DNA of 64,000 bases from Cellvibrio sp. UBA7671 (lineage in GTDB: Bacteria > Pseudomonadota > Gammaproteobacteria > Pseudomonadales > Cellvibrionaceae). The position numbers and the translations under genes are program-made. A model generated the notes under the pieces. The model saw nothing but the letters and a program-made list of their open reading frames with translations. It made no database searches and was not told the DNA's origin. Where the stretch lies: contig DLHJ01000013.1 in assembly GCA_002483145.1 (NCBI GenBank), positions 62,001 to 126,000 on the forward strand. The letters are read 5' to 3'. This document shows, piece after piece, positions 17,693 to 26,857 of the stretch (its first letter is position 1; every line of letters begins with the position of its first letter).

Positions 17693-19006
17693 ATGACAAA
17701 TCCCGACGATGTAAAACCACCCGCTGCTGCGCCCAAAAAACCGGCGACGAAAAAGGTTGCACCGACAGATGCCGGCGGCACCAGCACCAAACCTAAAACA
17801 GCGGCAAAACCGGCGACAAAGAAAGCCGCCAAACCTGCTGCCAGCGAAGCAGCAGCTAAGGCACCCGCAGCTACAGTGACTAAACCCGCTCAAGGCAAAC
17901 CAGTCGCGGCCAAAATAACGCTCAAAAAAGCAACCAGTGCAGCAACCACCAAACCTGCGGTGCGCAAACCCAAAGTTACCGTCCCGGATCCAGCACTGAT
18001 CGCACCGTCAGTAGATCCTGTTGGCCCTACATCACCTGACACTGGTGATCAGCCAACAACACCAGCCACGGACTGGGCGAATGTCCATGCTGCAAAAATC
18101 CTCAAACGTGCAGCGAAAAATAGCGGAAAGGCTGGCTTTATCGCCCAACTCAAGCACAAAGCAGGCAGTTACTGGCGCTTGACGCGCATGGATCGCCCGA
18201 TTGGCACACTGCTGTTGCTCTGGCCCACACTATGGAGTTTATGGATCGCCGCCAAAGGCGTGCCCAGCATTAAAAATCTGGTGATTTTTGTGTTGGGGGT
18301 GATAGTGATGCGCGCCGCCGGCTGCGTCATCAACGACTTCGCTGACCGCAAGATCGACGGCAAGGTGCTGCGCACTAAAGATCGGCCACTGGCTACGGGT
18401 GCGGTATCCAGCCGTGAGGCGATTGGGTTGTTTATCACACTCTGCCTGATAGCCTTTGCGCTGGTGCTGTTTACCGACCCGCTAACCATTAAGTTGTCGG
18501 TCGGCGGCCTCATCCTCGCCTTCTGCTACCCATTTATGAAGCGCCATACCCATTTACCGCAAGTGGTACTGGGTGCCGCCTTTGCTTGGGGCATACCCAT
18601 GGCCTATGCGGCAGAGGCAGGGGAATTGCATCAGGGAATGTGGCTGATTTACTTGTCGGTCGTACTTTGGACCGTCGCCTACGACACTTTTTACGCCATG
18701 GTAGACCGCGATGACGACCTGAAAATCGGCGTCAAATCCACCGCCATCCTTTTTGGCGAGCAAGACCGCTTGATGACCGGCGTATTGCAAATCATGGCGC
18801 TCTATTCGCTGGTGCTGGTCGGCAACCGCTTTGAGCTCGGCAGCTTTTACTATCTCGGTCTGGCGGTAGCGGCCGGTTTATTTATCTACCAACAGTGGCT
18901 GATCCGCTTTCGCGTGCGCGAAGCCTGCTTTAAAGCGTTCCTCAATAATAACTGGGTGGGTGTAGCAGTCTTTGCCGGGATTGTTATGGACTATAGTTTT
19001 CGCTAG
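17693..19006 (+). CDS. ubiA: 4-hydroxybenzoate polyprenyltransferase UbiA with long Ala/Lys/Pro N-terminal tail
   Basis: The C-terminal 285 residues are a normal UbiA: Y[21 protein letters not shown] at about 160-180, the Mg-diphosphate motif NDFADRKID, the second Asp-rich motif [12 protein letters not shown] and eight or nine membrane helices. It attaches the isoprenoid tail to 4-hydroxybenzoate. The first 150 residues are low-complexity Ala/Lys/Pro/Thr ([15 protein letters not shown] repeats) like histone H1 or AlgP tails, about half as long again as a standard UbiA. No start codon lies between ATG 17693 and the core, so the tail seems to be translated. No clear ribosome binding site is seen. 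Confidence 0.92.
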   Translation: MTNPDDVKPPAAAPKKPATKKVAPTDAGGTSTKPKTAAKPATKKAAKPAASEAAAKAPAATVTKPAQGKPVAAKITLKKATSAATTKPAVRKPKVTVPDPALIAPSVDPVGPTSPDTGDQPTTPATDWANVHAAKILKRAAKNSGKAGFIAQLKHKAGSYWRLTRMDRPIGTLLLLWPTLWSLWIAAKGVPSIKNLVIFVLGVIVMRAAGCVINDFADRKIDGKVLRTKDRPLATGAVSSREAIGLFITLCLIAFALVLFTDPLTIKLSVGGLILAFCYPFMKRHTHLPQVVLGAAFAWGIPMAYAAEAGELHQGMWLIYLSVVLWTVAYDTFYAMVDRDDDLKIGVKSTAILFGEQDRLMTGVLQIMALYSLVLVGNRFELGSFYYLGLAVAAGLFIYQQWLIRFRVREACFKAFLNNNWVGVAVFAGIVMDYSFR

Positions 19007-19025
19007 GAGCCAAATATCCTGCAAC

Positions 19026-19043
19026 CTGTCATAAATGTGTAAC
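19026..19043 (+). promoter_or_regulatory. Pho box upstream of phoB
   Basis: The 18-nt site CTGTCATAAATGTGTAAC has two 7-mers (CTGTCAT and GTGTAAC) separated by AAAT; it differs from the known PhoB consensus by one base in the second half. It lies 80 bp before the phoB ATG, consistent with phosphate-starvation autoinduction. Confidence 0.85.
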
Positions 19044-19122
19044 ACTGAACTTATTTAATAAGCTGCAACAATAGCTTCACAAACCTGTGAGGCACACCGT
19101 GGTTTTTTCAGGCAGAACACTT

Positions 19123-19821
19123 ATGACTGGTCGCAAAATACTGATCGTTGACGATGAATCCGCAATTCGCGATATGCTGCGGGTGGCGCTGGAAATGGCT
19201 GAGTATCAAGTCATGGAAGCGAGCAACGCACAGGATGCGCACAGCATCATTATCGATGAAAAACCCGACCTGATCCTGCTCGATTGGATGATGCCCGGTA
19301 CCAGTGGTATCGAATTGGCGCGCCGCTTGAAGCGCGATGAAGTGACCTCCAACACCCCGATCATCATGCTCACCGCCAAGGGTGAGGAAGATAACAAGAT
19401 CCAAGGGCTGGAAGTGGGCGCTGATGATTACATCACCAAACCCTTCTCGCCACGTGAGTTGGTAGCGCGCTTGAAAGCGGTATTGCGCCGCGCCGATCCG
19501 CAAATCAACTCGGCGCCGATTACCGTGCAGGGCTTGTGCCTCGATCCGGCCAGTCACCGCGTGACGATTAATAATCAATCGGTAGATATGGGTCCGACCG
19601 AATATCGCCTGCTGGAGTTTTTTCTCACCCATCAGGAAAGGGCTTATACTCGCAGCCAGTTGCTGGATCACGTCTGGGGCGGCAATGTGTATGTGGAGGA
19701 GCGCACGGTGGATGTGCATATCCGCCGCTTGCGCAAAGCGCTGACTATCGACGGCCACGAAGATTTGATCCAGACAGTGCGCGGTACAGGCTATCGTTTT
19801 TCTACCCGTATTGAAGCCTGA
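19123..19821 (+). CDS. phoB: Phosphate regulon response regulator PhoB
   Basis: The 232-residue OmpR-family regulator has a receiver domain (about 1-120) with acidic pocket VDDE, phospho-acceptor Asp in LILLDWMMPG, Thr in MLTAKGEED and Lys in ITKPFSP, then a winged-helix domain (about 130-230) ending VRGTGYRFS. The ATG at 19123 gives the standard MTGRKILIVDDE start. It is followed by phoR after a 148-bp gap that holds a palindromic element, and is preceded by a Pho box. Confidence 0.97.
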   Translation: MTGRKILIVDDESAIRDMLRVALEMAEYQVMEASNAQDAHSIIIDEKPDLILLDWMMPGTSGIELARRLKRDEVTSNTPIIMLTAKGEEDNKIQGLEVGADDYITKPFSPRELVARLKAVLRRADPQINSAPITVQGLCLDPASHRVTINNQSVDMGPTEYRLLEFFLTHQERAYTRSQLLDHVWGGNVYVEERTVDVHIRRLRKALTIDGHEDLIQTVRGTGYRFSTRIEA

Positions 19822-19841
19822 TAACACTATTCGTGAGTAGT

Positions 19842-19941
19842 CCTAGCCGACGAGTGCTGCGAGACCGTCTGCTGCATGGATGCAGCAGTCGAGCCTACAG
19901 GGATGTATTTACGGCGCGTCGCGCAGTGCTCGTCGGCTAGG
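19842..19941. mobile_element. 100-bp MITE/REP-like palindromic element between phoB and phoR
   Basis: Perfect 13-bp inverted ends (19842-19854 and 19929-19941) enclose a second perfect 9-bp stem with a 2-nt loop (19869-19888). The interior carries CTACAGGGATGTATTTACGGCG, a string I recall from dispersed non-coding repeats of marine gammaproteobacteria. It has no coding capacity and no obvious target duplication. Insertion inside an operon makes it a possible mRNA-processing or attenuation structure. Confidence 0.6.
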
Positions 19942-19969
19942 GCTACGGATTTAGAATCGAGAGGCCCCC

Positions 19970-21253
19970 TTGTTAAAAGGTTTTAGCGCTGAACTCCAGC
20001 GTATTTTGATTATTCTCGCCATCTGCAGCTTGATTGGCTTCTTTAGCGATAACTATGCGCTCTGGATGCTGATCGGCTGTGCGATTTATATCTTGATGAT
20101 GCTCTGGCAAATGCGTCGCCTCAACCAGTGGCTGTTGCGTCAGGAAACCGATCACCCTCCCGAGGCGAGCGGTATCTGGGGGCAGATTTTCGACAATATC
20201 TACCAGTTGCAGCGCGACCAGCGGGGCGAGAAAGACAACCTGCAGGCTGTGATCAACCGCATCCAGGAAATCAGTTCAGCGTTGAAAGACGGCTTGATCA
20301 TCCTCGACGCGCGCGGCCATCTGGATTTCTGGAACCCTGCAGCACACCGCATGCTGGCGTTGCATACCAAAGACCAGGGGCAATCGGTAATCAACTTTAT
20401 CCGCCACCCCAAGTTCGTCAGCTATTTTGAAGAGGGTAATTTCGAGGAACCGCTGGAGCTACCCTCGCCTCGCTTTCCCTCCAAACACCTGCAGTTCCAA
20501 ATCACACCCTTCGGCAAGCAGGAGCGGCTGATCGTGGTGCGCGATGTGACCCAGCTGCACAATCTGGAAAAGATGCGGCAAGACTTTGTCGCCAACGTAT
20601 CCCACGAATTACGCACACCGCTGACGGTAATCAATGGCTATGTGGAGACCCTTGCGGATAACAACAGCACCCCCAGCTGGGATAAACCCCTGCAGCAGAT
20701 GCAACAGCAAGCCAAACGCATGTCACTGCTGATCAATGATTTGCTGGTGCTGTCCAAGCTGGAGACGACCGAAGCGGGGCACAACCACAAACCGATTAAT
20801 ATTGAGCAGCTGCTAACCATCGTCAAAAGTGAAGCGGAAGTGCTGAGCAAGGACAAAGAGCAGCAGCTGACGCTGATCTGCAACAACACCACCAAACCCT
20901 TGTTGTTATTGGGCAATGAGAAAGAGCTGCACAGCGCCTTCTCCAATTTGGTCATCAACGCGATCAAATACACACCCAATGAGGGCAAGGTAAGTGTGCT
21001 GCTCTGGCAAGACCAAAAACACTTCTATGTATCGGTCAGCGATAACGGACCGGGCATCGAAGCTATGCATATCCCGCGTTTGACCGAGCGCTTTTATCGC
21101 GTCGATGCCAGTCGCAACAGCAGCACCGGAGGTACCGGTTTGGGCTTGGCGATTGTCAAACATGTACTGATGCGTCATGAGGCGGAGTTGAAAATTACCA
21201 GCGAGCCGGGCAAGGGCAGTATGTTTATCTGTGTGTTCCCGCTGCCTCATTGA
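19970..21253 (+). CDS. phoR: Phosphate regulon sensor histidine kinase PhoR
   Basis: The 427-residue protein has two N-terminal membrane helices (about 10-50), a linker, a PAS domain (about 95-200) and a kinase core with phospho-acceptor His in VSHELRTPLT, the N box NLVINAIKYT and G boxes DNGPGIE and GGTGLGLAIVKH. It phosphorylates PhoB when phosphate is low. It starts with TTG at 19970 behind GAGAGG. The 148-bp gap to phoB is occupied by the palindromic element. Confidence 0.95.
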   Translation: MLKGFSAELQRILIILAICSLIGFFSDNYALWMLIGCAIYILMMLWQMRRLNQWLLRQETDHPPEASGIWGQIFDNIYQLQRDQRGEKDNLQAVINRIQEISSALKDGLIILDARGHLDFWNPAAHRMLALHTKDQGQSVINFIRHPKFVSYFEEGNFEEPLELPSPRFPSKHLQFQITPFGKQERLIVVRDVTQLHNLEKMRQDFVANVSHELRTPLTVINGYVETLADNNSTPSWDKPLQQMQQQAKRMSLLINDLLVLSKLETTEAGHNHKPINIEQLLTIVKSEAEVLSKDKEQQLTLICNNTTKPLLLLGNEKELHSAFSNLVINAIKYTPNEGKVSVLLWQDQKHFYVSVSDNGPGIEAMHIPRLTERFYRVDASRNSSTGGTGLGLAIVKHVLMRHEAELKITSEPGKGSMFICVFPLPH

Positions 21254-21256
21254 GAA

Positions 21257-21437
21257 ATCGAGTCTAACGTTGTCATTCGGGATAAAAAGCACATGAATTT
21301 GACGTCAAAATAATATTCGAACTTTTTATTTCGTTTTCATCTGAAAATTTTCCAAAAATCAAACCTGCATCGCAAAATATTACCCTCCAAACTGAAAGTC
21401 GGACTCGCCAATACAACGTTGTCATTTTAGACTCGAT
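21257..21437. repeat. Nested repeats upstream of LPMO gene
   Basis: A 10-bp inverted pair, ATCGAGTCTA (21257-21266) and TAGACTCGAT (21428-21437), overlaps or abuts a 12-bp direct pair AACGTTGTCATT (21266-21277 and 21415-21426). They bracket 140 bp of AT-rich DNA in the roughly 300-bp gap before the LPMO gene, which must contain its promoter. No other structure is seen there. Confidence 0.5.
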
Positions 21438-21552
21438 ACCCATGGAATGATCTTGGCGCCACGCCAAATCACTTTGCATGTATGGATAACGAGCATCACT
21501 CCAAGGTGCCGCACCGGCATCTAACCAACAATAAGTTTCCCGGAGATTGAAA

Positions 21553-22716
21553 GTGAAAAAGACAATGAAAGCGTGCGGTATTTCCGCTGTAGTAATGGGT
21601 TCGCTCTTGCTTGCCAGCCAAGCGTTTGCACACGGTTATGTATCTTCACCAAAAAGCCGTGCTTTTTTCTGTACCAGTGCACAAGGCGGCGCCAGCTCAC
21701 CTGCGTGTGTTGCTGCTTCTGCAGGCGGTAATGCCAGCCAATATGAACCACAATCTATCGGTATCGGTGGCGCTAACGACAATCACCAGGCTCTGATTCC
21801 CGATGGCAAGCTGTGTAGCGCTAATATGGCCAGTAACAACGGCCTTAACCTGGCTCGCAACGACTGGAATGCAACCACTGTAACTGCTGGTCCTCTGGCT
21901 TTCGTATGGACTAACACTGCACCACATAAGACTTCTTACTTTCGTTACTACATTACCAAAGAAGGTTTTAACCCTGGTGCGGCACCATTGAAGTGGTCTG
22001 ATCTGGAACAAATCCACGAGTCAGCGCCAGCGGGCCAAGAGGCAACCTCTACTCACATGGTCAACCTGCCACCACGTACCGGTCGCCATATTGTGTACAG
22101 CATCTGGCAACGCGACCCATTGAGAGATGCACCTGAAGGTTTTTACCAATGTATTGATGTTGTTTACGGCAATCCAACAAATAGCTCTTCTTCCGTTGCA
22201 TTATCTTCAGTGAGATCTAGCAGCGTATCGTCGGTAGCATCCTCTTCAAGTGTTTCCAACAATACCTGTGCCGGTTTGCCAACCTGGAATGCCAGTACCG
22301 CTTACCAAGCTCCACAACAAGTGCAACACAACAACAGACGCTACTCTGCCAACTACTGGACTCAAGGTAATGATCCGGCACTGACTTCAGGCCAATACAA
22401 CTACTGGTTGGATCTGGGTGCCTGTACTGGCAGCACTTCATCAACGCCATCTAGCGTTGCTCCTAGCTCATCAAGCAAGTCAAGCACTGCAGTTAGCAGC
22501 AGCCGCTCGAGCGTTGCCTCTTCAGTATCTACCGGTAACTGCACCTCTCCTGCCTACGTAAACGGCGCAAGCTATGCGACTGGCGCTAAAGTAGTAAGTG
22601 GTGGCAGCGAATATCAATGTACTGTTGGCGGCTGGTGCTCACAAGGCGGTGCCTATGCACCTGGTACCGGCTGGGCGTGGACCAATGCCTGGTCTCTGGT
22701 TCGCGCTTGTAACTAA
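21553..22716 (+). CDS. Secreted AA10 lytic polysaccharide monooxygenase with CBM5 and CBM73, chitin-type
   Basis: The 387-residue protein has a signal peptide cut after AFA so the mature chain begins with His27 (HGYVSSPKSR), the copper histidine-brace residue; the second His is in NTAPHKTSYFRYY. The AA10 domain runs to about 210, followed by a poly-Ser/Val linker, a CBM5 (about 235-290, with YWTQGNDP), a second Ser linker and a CBM73-like module (about 330-387, with QCTVGGWCSQGG). The layout matches the C. japonicus chitin-active LPMO10A. GTG 21553 was chosen because GGAG lies 7 bases upstream; ATG at 21565 is possible. Confidence 0.93.
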   Translation: MKKTMKACGISAVVMGSLLLASQAFAHGYVSSPKSRAFFCTSAQGGASSPACVAASAGGNASQYEPQSIGIGGANDNHQALIPDGKLCSANMASNNGLNLARNDWNATTVTAGPLAFVWTNTAPHKTSYFRYYITKEGFNPGAAPLKWSDLEQIHESAPAGQEATSTHMVNLPPRTGRHIVYSIWQRDPLRDAPEGFYQCIDVVYGNPTNSSSSVALSSVRSSSVSSVASSSSVSNNTCAGLPTWNASTAYQAPQQVQHNNRRYSANYWTQGNDPALTSGQYNYWLDLGACTGSTSSTPSSVAPSSSSKSSTAVSSSRSSVASSVSTGNCTSPAYVNGASYATGAKVVSGGSEYQCTVGGWCSQGGAYAPGTGWAWTNAWSLVRACN

Positions 22717-22778
22717 TTAAACAGGATTACCCTGGCTCCCCTGCAAGTTAGCCAGGTGTAAAAAATGTTTGAGATACA

Positions 22779-22812
22779 AAAAAACGGCAGTCCCTCGGGA
22801 TTGCCGTTTTTT
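22779..22812. terminator. Bidirectional terminator after LPMO gene
   Basis: An 11-bp stem (22779-22789 with 22802-22812) has A-rich and T-rich outer arms and serves the convergent pair ending at 22716 and 22845. Confidence 0.88.
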
Positions 22813-22844
22813 ATTTGGCGCTGCTTTCTATCTATCGCCGTTGG

Positions 22845-23261
22845 TTATCGCAGTTGAATTTCTATTTCGGTCGCCTTATCGACAACCACTTTTGCTTCAT
22901 CAAAAGACGGCGGTCCATAGCTGCCGCCGTTGTTGGAAAAGCCATAAAGTTCAGTGGGAATTCCATTAGCGCCAATATCAATCTGGTTGTTTTCGTTTTC
23001 ATCCTGAAACAGTTTTATCGCGTAATTGCCTGCGGGCAAATCGGCAAAATCCAATAACATGGTTGTCCCTGAGACTTTTACCTGTTTCGCGGCCACCCAA
23101 TTGCTATTGGCAGTGTAGTGCTCCTCTTTGTCATAAACCGCCACTAACAAGTTACCCTTGACCGATTTGATATTAATCACATTCAAAGTCAGCTCATGGG
23201 CAAAGGTTGGCAGGGCAATAATCGCGGACACAACGGCGAATACACCTGTGTTAATACGCAT
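22845..23261 (-). CDS. DUF2141 family periplasmic protein
   Basis: The 138-residue protein has a signal peptide (to about residue 20, TFA) and a beta-rich fold with GNLLVAVYDKEEHY, LPAGNYAIKLFQDENENNQID and PTELYGFSNN, the usual DUF2141 signature. The DENENNQID segment resembles a calcium-binding loop. The function is unknown. ATG at 23261 was chosen because GGAGATCC lies just upstream; the longer reading adds a non-signal leader. Confidence 0.88.
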   Translation of the reverse strand: MRINTGVFAVVSAIIALPTFAHELTLNVINIKSVKGNLLVAVYDKEEHYTANSNWVAAKQVKVSGTTMLLDFADLPAGNYAIKLFQDENENNQIDIGANGIPTELYGFSNNGGSYGPPSFDEAKVVVDKATEIEIQLR

Positions 23262-23507
23262 AGGGATCTCCTTACTCAAATAATTCGGGCCGATTCCCGA
23301 AAGAAGCTCCAGCATAAATAGCGTGAGCACAGAACTCAGGTGTCATTACTCACATTTAAGCGCTGACAAAGCTCATGAATTGCGAATGACAAATGTCTAT
23401 CGCAAGATACAGGGGTGTTTTGCATGATGTACCGACCTGCACGCCGCACACCGTCTTAACAGCAATCAATGCGAGAACAGCCTGAGAAGATACTTTGAGG
23501 AGCTAAC

Positions 23508-23975
23508 ATGAGTGGACTAGTTACTAATTGGCTGATGGCCTTTTTACATCATCTTGCTGCATTCGCTTTATTTACTGCGCTCGCGTATGAATTTATTCTG
23601 TTGCGGCAACCTTTTAGTTTGCAGACCGCGCAATCACTACTGAAGACAGACCAAATTTATGGCATCTCTGCAGTAACTATCCTGGTTATCGGATTCGGCC
23701 GGGCGCTGCATTTTGAAAAGGGCGATGCCTATTACTTTCACAGCTTGCCGTTTATTGTAAAAATTTCGCTGTTTGCACTGGTAGGTATTTTATCGATTTA
23801 TCCCACAGTGAAATTTTTATCCTGGCGCAGCTCCTTGAAGCAACAGCAATTACCACAGGTAAGTGCAACTACGCTCAATATTATTCGCCGCCTGATTCAT
23901 CTCGAACTGGCCGCCGTCATTGCCATCATGCTCTGCGCTGCGATGATGGCAAAAGGCATTGGATATTTTGGTTAG
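23508..23975 (+). CDS. DUF2214 family membrane protein
   Basis: The 155-residue integral membrane protein has four predicted helices, beginning WLMAFLHHLAAFALFTALAYE. GFGRALHFEKGDAYYFHS and HLELAAVIAI are typical of DUF2214. The HH pair in helix 1 and the conserved His/Arg are possible cofactor ligands, but the role is unknown. It ends 4 bp into the convergent ABC exporter gene. Confidence 0.85.
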   Translation: MSGLVTNWLMAFLHHLAAFALFTALAYEFILLRQPFSLQTAQSLLKTDQIYGISAVTILVIGFGRALHFEKGDAYYFHSLPFIVKISLFALVGILSIYPTVKFLSWRSSLKQQQLPQVSATTLNIIRRLIHLELAAVIAIMLCAAMMAKGIGYFG

Positions 23976-25738
23976 GCATCCAACTGAAATTGCAAACGCG
24001 CGAGCTGCTGATACAAATCACTACTCGCCAACAATTCTGTGTGCGTACCACTCGCGACAATTTTCCCCTGTTGCAACACCAGAATGCGATCCGCATTAAT
24101 AACGGTCGATAGGCGATGCGCAATCATAATGGTGGTGCGGTTTTTCATCAGCACTTCCAGTGCTTGTTGCACCGCTTGTTCGCTATTGGAATCGAGCGCG
24201 CTGGTCGCTTCATCCAATAATAAAATCGGTCGGTCCGCGAGAATTGCGCGCGCAATTGCAATACGCTGTTTTTGTCCGCCCGATAAGCGCACGCCGCGTT
24301 CACCGAGATAGGCATCCAAGCCTTCCGGTAATTGCTCGATAAACTCCATCGCAAACGCCGCTTTGCAGGCGGCGATAACGTCAGCATCGCTAGCAGCCGG
24401 GCGCGCATAGCGAACATTGTCGCGCACGCTCGCGGCAAAAATAACCGGGTCTTGTGGCACCAGTGCGATGCGCTCGCGCACTTGTTGGATATCCGCATTT
24501 TTTAAATCAACACCATCCAACAAAACTTCACCGGCCAGAGGATCATAGAAGCGCTGCAACAATTGGAACACTGTCGTTTTGCCCGCACCCGATGGCCCCA
24601 CCAACGCAATTTTTTCGCCCGGATTAACGCGCAAATCAAAACCATCAAATACCGGTGAATCCAGACGAGTCGGGTAAGCAAAATGTACTGCGCGCATCTC
24701 CACCAAACCAAGCGCAGGTGTGGGTAATAATTCCGGGACTTCACGCATGGGCAATGCCGATGGTGTCGCCAGTAATTCAACCAATCGCTCAGTCGCACCG
24801 GCGGCGCGCTGCATATCGCCGATCACTTCCGAAATCGTACCCATGGCGCTCGCGACTATCACGGCGTAAAAAATAAACGCCGACAACTCACCGCCACTAA
24901 TACTACCGGCCAACACATCGTGACCGCCGACCCACAAAATCATCGCCACCGCACTGAATACTAACGTGATAACAGCAGCAACTAAAAGCGCGCGCTGGCG
25001 AATACGTTTAATACCTGTACCAAATGTTTGTTCCACCCGCTGGTTAAACGATTCAACCGCTGCATCTTCATGCCCATAGGCCTGCACCGTGCGAATCTCA
25101 TGGATAACCTCATCGGTATAGGCACCCACATCAGCCACACTGTCCTGACTGGCACGCGCGAGTTTGCGCAAGCGGCGGCCGAACACGATGATCGGCACTA
25201 ACACAAAGGGAATAGCCACCAACACCAATGCCATCAACTTTAAACTGGTGACCGCTAACATCACCAAGCCACCTAATAACAGCAGGGCATTGCGCAGCGC
25301 CATGGATACGCTGGAGCCGATTACAGTCTCTAACTGGGTGGTATCGTTGGTGAGGCGGGAAAGTACATCGCCGGTGCGGTTTTGCTCAAAGAAAACTGGC
25401 GAGAGGGTTAATAAATGTGAGAATACCCGGCGGCGCAAATCGGCAGTGATGCGCTCCCCCAACCAGGAGACAAGGTAGAATCGGCTGTAAGTCGCCACTG
25501 ACATCACCAGAATAACTCCCAATAACCCCAAGAGTGCATAGTTGAGCAACTCCGGGCTACCAGCAACAAAACCCTTATCGATTACCTGCTTTAAACCCTG
25601 GCCAATCAACAGCACGCAGGCGGCGGCAACGACCAATGCAATCAGGGCGAATAGGATTCGTAAGTGATAGGGGCGCAAAAGATCGAGCAAAATCTGGCGG
25701 CGCGATAAAGGCGCATGCGCGGGTATGGATGCAGACAT
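23972..25738 (-). CDS. ABC exporter half-transporter, MsbA-like
   Basis: The 588-residue protein fuses a six-helix ABC transmembrane domain (about 20-310) to an ATPase domain (about 345-585) with Walker A GPSGAGKTT, signature LSGGQKQRIAIARA, Walker B ILLLDEATSALD and the H-loop IAHRLS. It would act as a homodimer exporting lipid or drug. The substrate is unknown; MsbA itself is usually next to lpxK, which is absent here, so it is probably a paralogue. Start at 25738 (MSASIPAHAP) by ribosome-binding-site spacing. Confidence 0.93.
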   Translation of the reverse strand: MSASIPAHAPLSRRQILLDLLRPYHLRILFALIALVVAAACVLLIGQGLKQVIDKGFVAGSPELLNYALLGLLGVILVMSVATYSRFYLVSWLGERITADLRRRVFSHLLTLSPVFFEQNRTGDVLSRLTNDTTQLETVIGSSVSMALRNALLLLGGLVMLAVTSLKLMALVLVAIPFVLVPIIVFGRRLRKLARASQDSVADVGAYTDEVIHEIRTVQAYGHEDAAVESFNQRVEQTFGTGIKRIRQRALLVAAVITLVFSAVAMILWVGGHDVLAGSISGGELSAFIFYAVIVASAMGTISEVIGDMQRAAGATERLVELLATPSALPMREVPELLPTPALGLVEMRAVHFAYPTRLDSPVFDGFDLRVNPGEKIALVGPSGAGKTTVFQLLQRFYDPLAGEVLLDGVDLKNADIQQVRERIALVPQDPVIFAASVRDNVRYARPAASDADVIAACKAAFAMEFIEQLPEGLDAYLGERGVRLSGGQKQRIAIARAILADRPILLLDEATSALDSNSEQAVQQALEVLMKNRTTIMIAHRLSTVINADRILVLQQGKIVASGTHTELLASSDLYQQLARLQFQLDA

Positions 25739-25855
25739 AATGATTCCCATGGGATGAGCAAGCTCAGGGAACAATTGGGGAGCGGCAGTTAAATACAAGG
25801 GTAGAGCGCCTGACTGGTGACCTTTGTCAGGGCTGAGGCTAAACGACAGGCAATA

Positions 25856-25887
25856 AAAAAGGCGAAATCCGTAGATTTCGCCTTTTT
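25856..25887 (-). terminator. Terminator after cold-shock gene
   Basis: A 14-bp stem (25856-25869 with 25874-25887) has a 4-nt loop and a T-run on the minus strand, 60 bp past the cold-shock stop. Confidence 0.9.
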
Positions 25888-25922
25888 AGCTGTTACATCA
25901 GCGGCTCTCGCCGCTAATAAAC

Positions 25923-25938
25923 TATCTAATATTAGATA
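25923..25938. repeat. 16-bp AT-rich perfect palindrome after cold-shock gene
   Basis: TATCTAAT abuts ATTAGATA, and a partial copy (CTAATTAGATAG) overlaps the stop codon just upstream on the transcript. It is in the 3' untranslated region of the cold-shock mRNA. Confidence 0.5.
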
Positions 25939-25946
25939 ACTTCTAA

Positions 25947-26156
25947 TTAGATAGCTTGGATGTTTTCAGCTTGTGGGCCTTTTTGGCCTTGGGTCACGGT
26001 GAAGCTAACTTTTTGGCCTTCGGCCAAGGTTTTGAAACCTGAACCAGAAATAGCGCTGAAGTGAGCAAACACGTCTGGACCAGATTCTTGTTCGATGAAA
26101 CCGAAACCTTTAGCTTCGTTGAACCATTTTACAGTGCCAGTAGTAGTTTTAGACAT
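25947..26156 (-). CDS. Cold-shock protein, CspA family
   Basis: The 69-residue OB-fold protein has the RNP1 motif KGFGFIEQE and RNP2 DVFAHFSAI, with VKWFNEAKG ahead of them. It binds single-stranded RNA/DNA and melts mRNA structure. A gap of about 250 bp lies upstream, enough for the long structured 5' leader typical of cspA genes. It is a single gene with its own terminator. Confidence 0.96.
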   Translation of the reverse strand: MSKTTTGTVKWFNEAKGFGFIEQESGPDVFAHFSAISGSGFKTLAEGQKVSFTVTQGQKGPQAENIQAI

Positions 26157-26407
26157 AGTGTTACCTATTAATACAAAAGTAAGTTTACCCCGAGGGGCGT
26201 TTGTGCTGGAAATGTGGGAATTACTTATGTAAACAGGACGAAATACTATACTGGAACTTCGAAATGTGGTGCATAAATATTAGACGTACTTTCAAGCTGA
26301 GGCTCAGTTTACACGCCTTTATATCAATGTCAATCAATTGGGTTTGCTGATGCGCCAGAGTCTGCGAGTATAATTACTCTCTCATATTGTCCCGCCGAGA
26401 ATTACGT

Positions 26408-26857
26408 ATGTTATTCATGCGCCAAACCCTGTCGATCCTGTGTCTTCTATTCTCCCTGCTTGCTATGAATACCTACGCGCAAACCGGGAATTTTAATTTG
26501 GAAGATTGGCCACAAACACCAGCTGCACTCAAGCCTATGTATGTAAAAGCGATTATGGAGCAGGCGGGAGTACATCAAGTCAGTTTTACTCATCCTGCGA
26601 AATTTTATATCTCCGAATTGGATAAGTTTGCGGCATTCGCACAAGAAAAAAATTATCGCCCTTATCTAAAAACTTCCGTTGCACAAAACCTTGCCTCTAT
26701 CGCCGTTATCCATTGCGACTGGAATAACGGTGTTCCACCATGGGAATTTGCGCAGAAATATTTGGGTGATAAACAATTAGAACTTTTACAGCCACTTTAT
26801 GGCGATGCTATAACCAAACTGCAAAATAATTGCGGTCATCCCTCCAATTCCCAATGA
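26408..26857 (+). CDS. Hypothetical secreted protein
   Basis: The 149-residue protein has a signal peptide (to about residue 25, TYAQ) and then a compact globular sequence with two Cys (HCDWNNG, NNCGHP) that could form a disulfide in the periplasm. I do not recognise a family. ATG 26408 or the next ATG 26417 is the start; a TTG 21 bases earlier is less likely. Confidence 0.7.
   Translation: MLFMRQTLSILCLLFSLLAMNTYAQTGNFNLEDWPQTPAALKPMYVKAIMEQAGVHQVSFTHPAKFYISELDKFAAFAQEKNYRPYLKTSVAQNLASIAVIHCDWNNGVPPWEFAQKYLGDKQLELLQPLYGDAITKLQNNCGHPSNSQ

Noticed and set aside
19108-19827. Long minus-strand frame of 239 codons
   Set aside because: It is antisense to phoB and reflects its codon bias.
22190-22530. 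Serine-rich repeats considered as a tandem-repeat or CRISPR-like feature
   Set aside because: They encode in-frame linkers of the LPMO and lack regular spacer-repeat structure.
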